Source: Anaerolineaceae bacterium
Lineage (GTDB): Bacteria > Chloroflexota > Anaerolineae > Anaerolineales > Anaerolineaceae
DNA: 7,462 nt
Assembly: GCA_003532515.1 (NCBI GenBank)
Contig: DOEX01000162.1
Location: forward strand, 1-7,462
Reading direction: 5' to 3'
Within the stretch, counting starts at the first letter, position 1; each line of letters starts with the position of its first letter. The translations under genes were made by a program, and so were the position numbers. Shown here in pieces: positions 6,104 to 7,462 of this stretch. The notes beneath the pieces are model-generated. The model was not told where the DNA came from, did not search any database, and saw only the letters and a list, made by a program, of their open reading frames with translations.

Positions 6104-7462
6104 TTACCATTGTTGGGCAGTGGACTGTTCAAAGTAGCCTGCATCACGCCTGACCAGTTCGTCAAACCAGGGCAAAAGCGGGTGAATGCTTTCAATTTCC
6201 TGAATGCCCTGCCGGATTTTGCTGCTATCTGCCACGGCAAGAAGATCCAGATATTGGCGCTGCCAGCGCTTGAAGACCGGGCTGGCATTGCGGGTCGGGT
6301 TGATAGTCTCATCTACCTTGATCATCAGGAACATCAAATCGCCAGCTGCGTTGCGGGCAAGGCGGGTGCGTGCCATTTCAGGCTGGTTGATTACCTCAAA
6401 ATTGCGTTCCATGGCACGTAATGACCGGAAAAGAGTAAGCAAAATTTGGTTGATTTCGCTGAAGATGCCCTGTTGGTTTTGGGTTAACCAAACAGTGGCG
6501 GGAGAATCAGAGCGCAATAATTGCTGCCAGGAGTTGAAAAAGGCGATCTGAGCAGCATCACTTTGATATACCAGCTCGTTCAACAATTCGGGGTACAGCC
6601 CCTGGAATTCGATTTTTTGCCATTCACAGATAAAAGTGTAGAGATGAGCCTGTGCTTCAGAGAGGGATGGCAGTTTTGGCTTGATCAGCTGTTTGTAGCG
6701 GGTCGATTTCCATTTGCGTTGTTTTATATCAGTAAGAGCGGGCAAAACCTCGCTGACCCATACTTTGGCAGCGCGGCGCAGATCTTCCAGGAGAGCCCAT
6801 CCAGGCAAAAAACCCTCGGCGAGTGATTCCATCAGGAACCAGTCTCCGGTTTCTGCGGCTGTTTTCCAATGCTCAATCTGATCCAGCACTTGCAGAGCTT
6901 TGCCTACTTCATCAACATCCTGTGCAGGAAAATTTTTTAAATCAGGTAAATATGGCTCGCGAGGGATGCCTGAAAAAACGAACTGAAATTCCTCCTCCAA
7001 CTCTTTGTAGGAGCCATAACTCGCAGGCAAGAGACGGCGCAGATTCACTAATTCTTCTGCAGCGGATAGAGAGCTGCGAAGCTGATGGTGGAAAGAACTC
7101 AATACTGACTTTTGCTGCTCATCCAGCTTTGTCTGGGCTAATTCATCGTATGGCACGTTTAGCTTTAATCCTGGTTGGTAAACCCATTGAGTTGGCCAGT
7201 CATGGCGGCGGGCAAGATCCTGCAGGTTTTCGAGGTTTATCGCCCTGCTCATCTCGTTCAACGCTAAATTGTAATTTCCTAACCAATCCGGTATGCCAAG
7301 GTGTTTGATCAAATCATCTGCACGACCTAAGAGGTCGTCTGCAAATGAGTTCACCGATTGATCTGAATCGGGTCCGGATTCAAAATCAGAAAGATTATTT
7401 TTCATCCTGATAAGCGATTCAGCCAGTAGCAAAAGGTAATCGAGGGTTGGCTCCAGGGCATA
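6104..7462 (-). CDS. Unrecognised, probably all-helical protein, 5' end cut by the window edge
   Basis: I do not recognise a family. The frame is open to the right edge, giving 452 visible residues with no upstream stop (visible N-terminus YALEPTLDYL). The true start therefore probably lies outside. Internal candidates are TTG 7432, with no ribosome site, and ATG 7405, where AGG touches the ATG; both are weak. The sequence is rich in Leu, Gln, Glu and charged residues, fits a run of amphipathic helices, and shows no membrane segment, nucleotide-binding loop or catalytic motif. It has about 14 tryptophans and, in the visible part, one cysteine. Several short stretches (EHWKTAAETGDWF, EGFLPGWALLEDL) resemble helical-repeat turns, but no period is clear. 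It ends 26 bases before the kinase-like gene, so a part in the same module is likely. It may be the C-terminal part of a larger scaffold or regulator. Confidence 0.8.
   Translation of the reverse strand, partial: YALEPTLDYLLLLAESLIRMKNNLSDFESGPDSDQSVNSFADDLLGRADDLIKHLGIPDWLGNYNLALNEMSRAINLENLQDLARRHDWPTQWVYQPGLKLNVPYDELAQTKLDEQQKSVLSSFHHQLRSSLSAAEELVNLRRLLPASYGSYKELEEEFQFVFSGIPREPYLPDLKNFPAQDVDEVGKALQVLDQIEHWKTAAETGDWFLMESLAEGFLPGWALLEDLRRAAKVWVSEVLPALTDIKQRKWKSTRYKQLIKPKLPSLSEAQAHLYTFICEWQKIEFQGLYPELLNELVYQSDAAQIAFFNSWQQLLRSDSPATVWLTQNQQGIFSEINQILLTLFRSLRAMERNFEVINQPEMARTRLARNAAGDLMFLMIKVDETINPTRNASPVFKRWQRQYLDLLAVADSSKIRQGIQEIESIHPLLPWFDELVRRDAGYFEQSTAQQW

Noticed and set aside
6823..7308. 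Plus-strand open frame of 161 codons
   Set aside because: It is antisense to the long minus-strand helical gene, with no motif to support it.

Overview
The window holds five protein genes, all on the minus strand and packed end to end. Gaps are 26 and 28 bases, then an 8-base overlap, then 10 bases, which looks like one transcription unit read from the right edge to the left. In transcription order: a partial, unrecognised, probably all-helical protein (right edge to 6104); a divergent protein-kinase-fold protein (6077-5067); a single-pass membrane protein with a helical/TPR cytoplasmic part, a Thr-Pro linker and an outside SH3-like domain (5038-3089); folC, folylpolyglutamate/dihydrofolate synthase (3096-1723); and a Lon-type AAA+ protease that runs off the left edge before its protease domain (1712 to <1). 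There is no gene-free stretch over 300 bases. I saw no tRNA, rRNA, CRISPR array, insertion sequence, convincing terminator or promoter; any promoter is probably upstream of the window.

The likely source is a bacterium of the Chloroflexota, probably class Anaerolineae. This is an inference from the repeated Thr-Pro (TPTxTx) linkers leading to an extracytoplasmic SH3-like domain, the soluble kinase-like protein beside a TPR/membrane protein, and the Shine-Dalgarno-led bacterial gene layout. No marker gene settles it.

The functional reading is two-part. folC and lon are housekeeping genes, placed at the promoter-distal end. The three upstream genes look like an undescribed signalling or envelope-sensing module. 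The kinase-like protein has no membrane segment, and the next gene supplies a membrane anchor, an outside domain holding the protein's only two cysteines, and a Ser/Thr-rich cytoplasmic linker with an Arg-Arg-x-Ser site. A split receptor-kinase arrangement is a reasonable but untested hypothesis.
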